Assembly (NCBI GenBank): GCA_903944555.1
Contig: CAJASG010000241.1
Span: forward strand, 1-7,335
DNA: 7,335 nt
Direction: 5' to 3'
DNA from: an uncultured beta proteobacterium
GTDB taxonomy: Bacteria; Pseudomonadota; Gammaproteobacteria; Burkholderiales; Burkholderiaceae_C
The notes beneath the pieces are model-generated. The model did no database searches and was not told where the DNA came from. It saw only the letters and a list, made by a program, of their open reading frames with translations. Both the position numbers and the translations under genes were made by a program. How positions within the stretch are numbered: position 1 is the first letter of the stretch; each line of letters starts with the position of its first letter. Shown in pieces: positions 6,162 through 7,335 of the stretch.

Positions 6162-6653
6162 ATGAACAAAAAAGTGGGGGTTGCATTTGCAGCTATTTCA
6201 TTCATGGCACTGTTTGCACAGGCCCAAGCGCCGCTGCCCCAAACATTTTTGGCTCCGCTGCAAGCCAGTACCCTCACGGGCGAGCGCTTTGATGCGCAGC
6301 AGCTAAAAGACAAGGTGGCCATTGTGTTTTATTGGTCCACCGGGTGTTCGGTGTGCCGGGATAGCTTGCCCGAATTGCGCACCAACCAGGCCGGTTGGCG
6401 TAACAAGCCTTTTGCCTTGGTGACGGTCAATGTCGATCGCAACAGCGATGACTGGAAGGCCTATGAGCGTATTCTGGCGCAAACCCGGCCCGCATCTGCA
6501 GGCCTAATCACCCTGCGCCAAGACGCTGGTGTGCCAATCCCCACCAAGCTGCCACTGACCCTGCTCGTGGATTTAAAAGGCAAAGTGGTCGCGCGTTACG
6601 AGGGTCGATTGGCCCCCGAAGCGTGGGACGGCGTGGCCGATCTGCTGCCGTAG
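6162..6653 (+). CDS. Secreted thioredoxin-fold (TlpA/ResA-like) protein
   Basis: The 163-residue product starts with a signal peptide (MNKKVGVAFAAISFMALFAQAQA, cleavage expected after residue 23), so it probably acts in the periplasm. The mature part has a thioredoxin fold. The strand VAIVFYWSTGCSVC carries the CxxC pair at C62 and C65 (CSVC), VTVNVDRNSDDW is the next strand, and KLPLTLLVDLKGKVVARYEG has the cis-proline P131. TlpA/ResA-type proteins reduce disulfides in apocytochromes or other exported proteins; the partner here is unknown, and no cytochrome maturation genes are visible. ATG 6162 is chosen because it directly precedes the signal peptide; a modest AAGG lies about 7 nt upstream. 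The gene is divergent from the sensor kinase, and the oxidoreductase gene starts 89 bp downstream. The family is clear, the specific role is not. Confidence 0.88.
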   Translation: MNKKVGVAFAAISFMALFAQAQAPLPQTFLAPLQASTLTGERFDAQQLKDKVAIVFYWSTGCSVCRDSLPELRTNQAGWRNKPFALVTVNVDRNSDDWKAYERILAQTRPASAGLITLRQDAGVPIPTKLPLTLLVDLKGKVVARYEGRLAPEAWDGVADLLP

Positions 6654-6699
6654 CCCAACGCCCAACACAGCCTGGCCTGCTCGTGTTTGTTTGATTTGC

Positions 6700-6716
6700 G
6701 TTAAGGGTGCTTTAAG
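6700..6716 (+). promoter_or_regulatory. PmrA/QseB-like tandem TTAAG box upstream of the oxidoreductase
   Basis: GTTAAG-GGTGC-TTTAAG contains two TTAAG half-sites with an 11-bp period. It fits the published PmrA-type box pattern (YTTAAK, 5 bp, YTTAAK) except for G at the first position. It would overlap the -35 region if TATGCT at 6727-6732 is the -10 box, as expected for a site bound by an activating OmpR-family regulator. No such regulator gene is in the window. Confidence 0.45.
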
Positions 6717-6719
6717 AAG

Positions 6720-6735
6720 CTGAGCCTATGCTCAG
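6720..6735. repeat. Inverted repeat CTGAGC-CTAT-GCTCAG before the oxidoreductase start
   Basis: A perfect 6-bp inverted repeat with a 4-bp loop ends 7 bp before the ATG at 6743. It has no T-run, so a terminator for the thioredoxin-like gene is unlikely. It encloses the -10 candidate TATGCT (6727-6732), so it could be an operator. It could also be a small hairpin in the DNA or at the very 5' end of an mRNA. Confidence 0.4.
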
Positions 6736-6742
6736 TTAACTT

Positions 6743-7335
6743 ATGACTTCCTTGCACCTACTGCTCTGGATTGCAGGCGGAATCCTGCTCCAACTCGCCA
6801 TCTACATGGGTGTTGAGTTTTGGGGCCATTGGCAGGCTTACCGCACACTGCGTGGCGTGGTCAAAGAGTTCGACTTGGCCGTGACTACGGCCGTTCCAGT
6901 GGATGTGCAAGAGCCCGTCACCGCTGCCTGGTCTGGGTTGCGTACCTTTCATGTGGAGCGCAAGGTGCTGGAAGACGCAACCGAGCAGGTCTGCTCCTTC
7001 TACCTCGTGCCCGAAGACGGCAAGCCGCTGCCACCATTTTTGCCGGGTCAATTTCTCACCTTTCGGCTGGATGTGCCATCCGCCTTGGGCGGTACGGAGA
7101 CCGTGGTTCGATGCTATTCGCTGTCGGACGCGCCGCAGCCAAGCCGCTACCGGGTCTCTATCAAGCGGGCTCCGGCTCCCATTGGTAGTGCGGTCTTGCC
7201 AGGCGCTGCATCCAACTATTTTCACGACCATGTAGAGGTGGGAAGCCAGTTGCAGGTGCGTGCGCCGTCTGGCCATTTTCATATCGATCGCGGCAACACA
7301 CCGGTGGTGCTGATCGGCGGTGGCATTGGTATCAC
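6743..7335 (+). CDS. Membrane-anchored FAD-dependent oxidoreductase (ferredoxin reductase type), N-terminal part, cut by window edge
   Basis: This frame is open from ATG 6743 to the end of the window (197 complete codons). The first 26 residues form one membrane helix (LHLLLWIAGGILLQLAIYMGV), followed by a linker and a ferredoxin-NADP+ reductase-like FAD domain from about residue 64. PPFLPGQFLTFRL (97-109) starts the flavin-binding barrel, RCYSLSDAP (123-131) is the RxYSL FAD-binding motif, and VLIGGGIGIT at the cut edge starts the NAD(P)-binding domain. APSGHFHID (174-182) also fits this family. Relatives often end in a 2Fe-2S ferredoxin domain, which cannot be checked here. Such enzymes pass electrons from NAD(P)H to an iron-sulfur partner. 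A TAA in frame at 6737 excludes an earlier start, and a start at the ATG at 6806 would lose the helix. No Shine-Dalgarno sequence is present; a tandem TTAAG box lies upstream. Confidence 0.87.
   Translation, partial: MTSLHLLLWIAGGILLQLAIYMGVEFWGHWQAYRTLRGVVKEFDLAVTTAVPVDVQEPVTAAWSGLRTFHVERKVLEDATEQVCSFYLVPEDGKPLPPFLPGQFLTFRLDVPSALGGTETVVRCYSLSDAPQPSRYRVSIKRAPAPIGSAVLPGAASNYFHDHVEVGSQLQVRAPSGHFHIDRGNTPVVLIGGGIGI

Noticed and set aside
6654..6700. Terminator after the thioredoxin-like gene
   Set aside because: I found no stem-loop followed by a T-tract; the TTTGTTTG stretch has no convincing stem before it.
6758..7282. 174-codon minus-strand reading frame at the right end
   Set aside because: It is antisense to the flavin oxidoreductase, which shows the RCYSLSDAP and GGGIGIT motifs on the plus strand.
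1..7335. CRISPR array, tRNA, rRNA, transposase, phage or toxin-antitoxin genes
   Set aside because: No repeated spacer pattern, cloverleaf, mobile-element protein or paired small genes could be seen on either strand.

Overview
This window is a GC-rich, tightly packed stretch of a bacterial chromosome. It most likely comes from a betaproteobacterium of the order Burkholderiales, family Comamonadaceae (Rhodoferax/Polaromonas/Acidovorax-like). Three things point there: the order tsaB-rimI-family 4 uracil-DNA glycosylase, the protein sequences themselves, and a short repeat after the transporter gene that resembles one I recall as scattered through Comamonadaceae genomes. No organism name can be fixed from the sequence alone. 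I see no tRNA, rRNA, CRISPR array, transposase, phage gene or integration site.

Layout. At the left edge is the first 216 codons of a periplasmic D,D-carboxypeptidase/endopeptidase (dacB, PBP4), on the minus strand and cut by the window. It is divergent from an EamA/DMT-family inner-membrane transporter. The 55-bp gap between them carries two mirror-image GATAAT boxes, each exactly 6 nt before a start codon, which suggests leaderless transcripts in both directions. The transporter ends inside a short repeat that supplies its last 16 codons and its stop. It is followed by three plus-strand genes forming a likely operon: tsaB (tRNA t6A synthesis), rimI (N-alpha-acetyltransferase) and a uracil-DNA glycosylase family 4 protein with an altered first active-site motif.

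The glycosylase gene converges on, and overlaps by 24 bp, a minus-strand gene for a six-helix membrane hybrid histidine kinase (PAS, HisKA, HATPase, C-terminal receiver). Its correct start is at 5963, set by a strong Shine-Dalgarno sequence. A 198-bp divergent region with a 12-bp perfect palindrome and an 11-bp-phased direct repeat separates the kinase from a small secreted thioredoxin-fold protein with a CSVC motif. The window ends in the first 197 codons of a membrane-anchored FAD-dependent oxidoreductase of the ferredoxin-reductase type. Upstream of it lie a PmrA-like direct repeat and an inverted repeat.

How the genes fit together. The left and middle parts are housekeeping genes (cell wall, tRNA modification, protein acetylation, DNA repair). 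The right part (membrane sensor kinase, periplasmic thioredoxin-like protein, membrane-tethered flavin reductase) could be a small redox-sensing and redox-handling neighbourhood, but that link rests only on proximity. I do not see a clearly new multi-gene system. The points most worth a second look are the symmetric leaderless promoters, the repeat fused to the transporter end, the altered glycosylase motif and the phased repeats at the two right-hand promoters.
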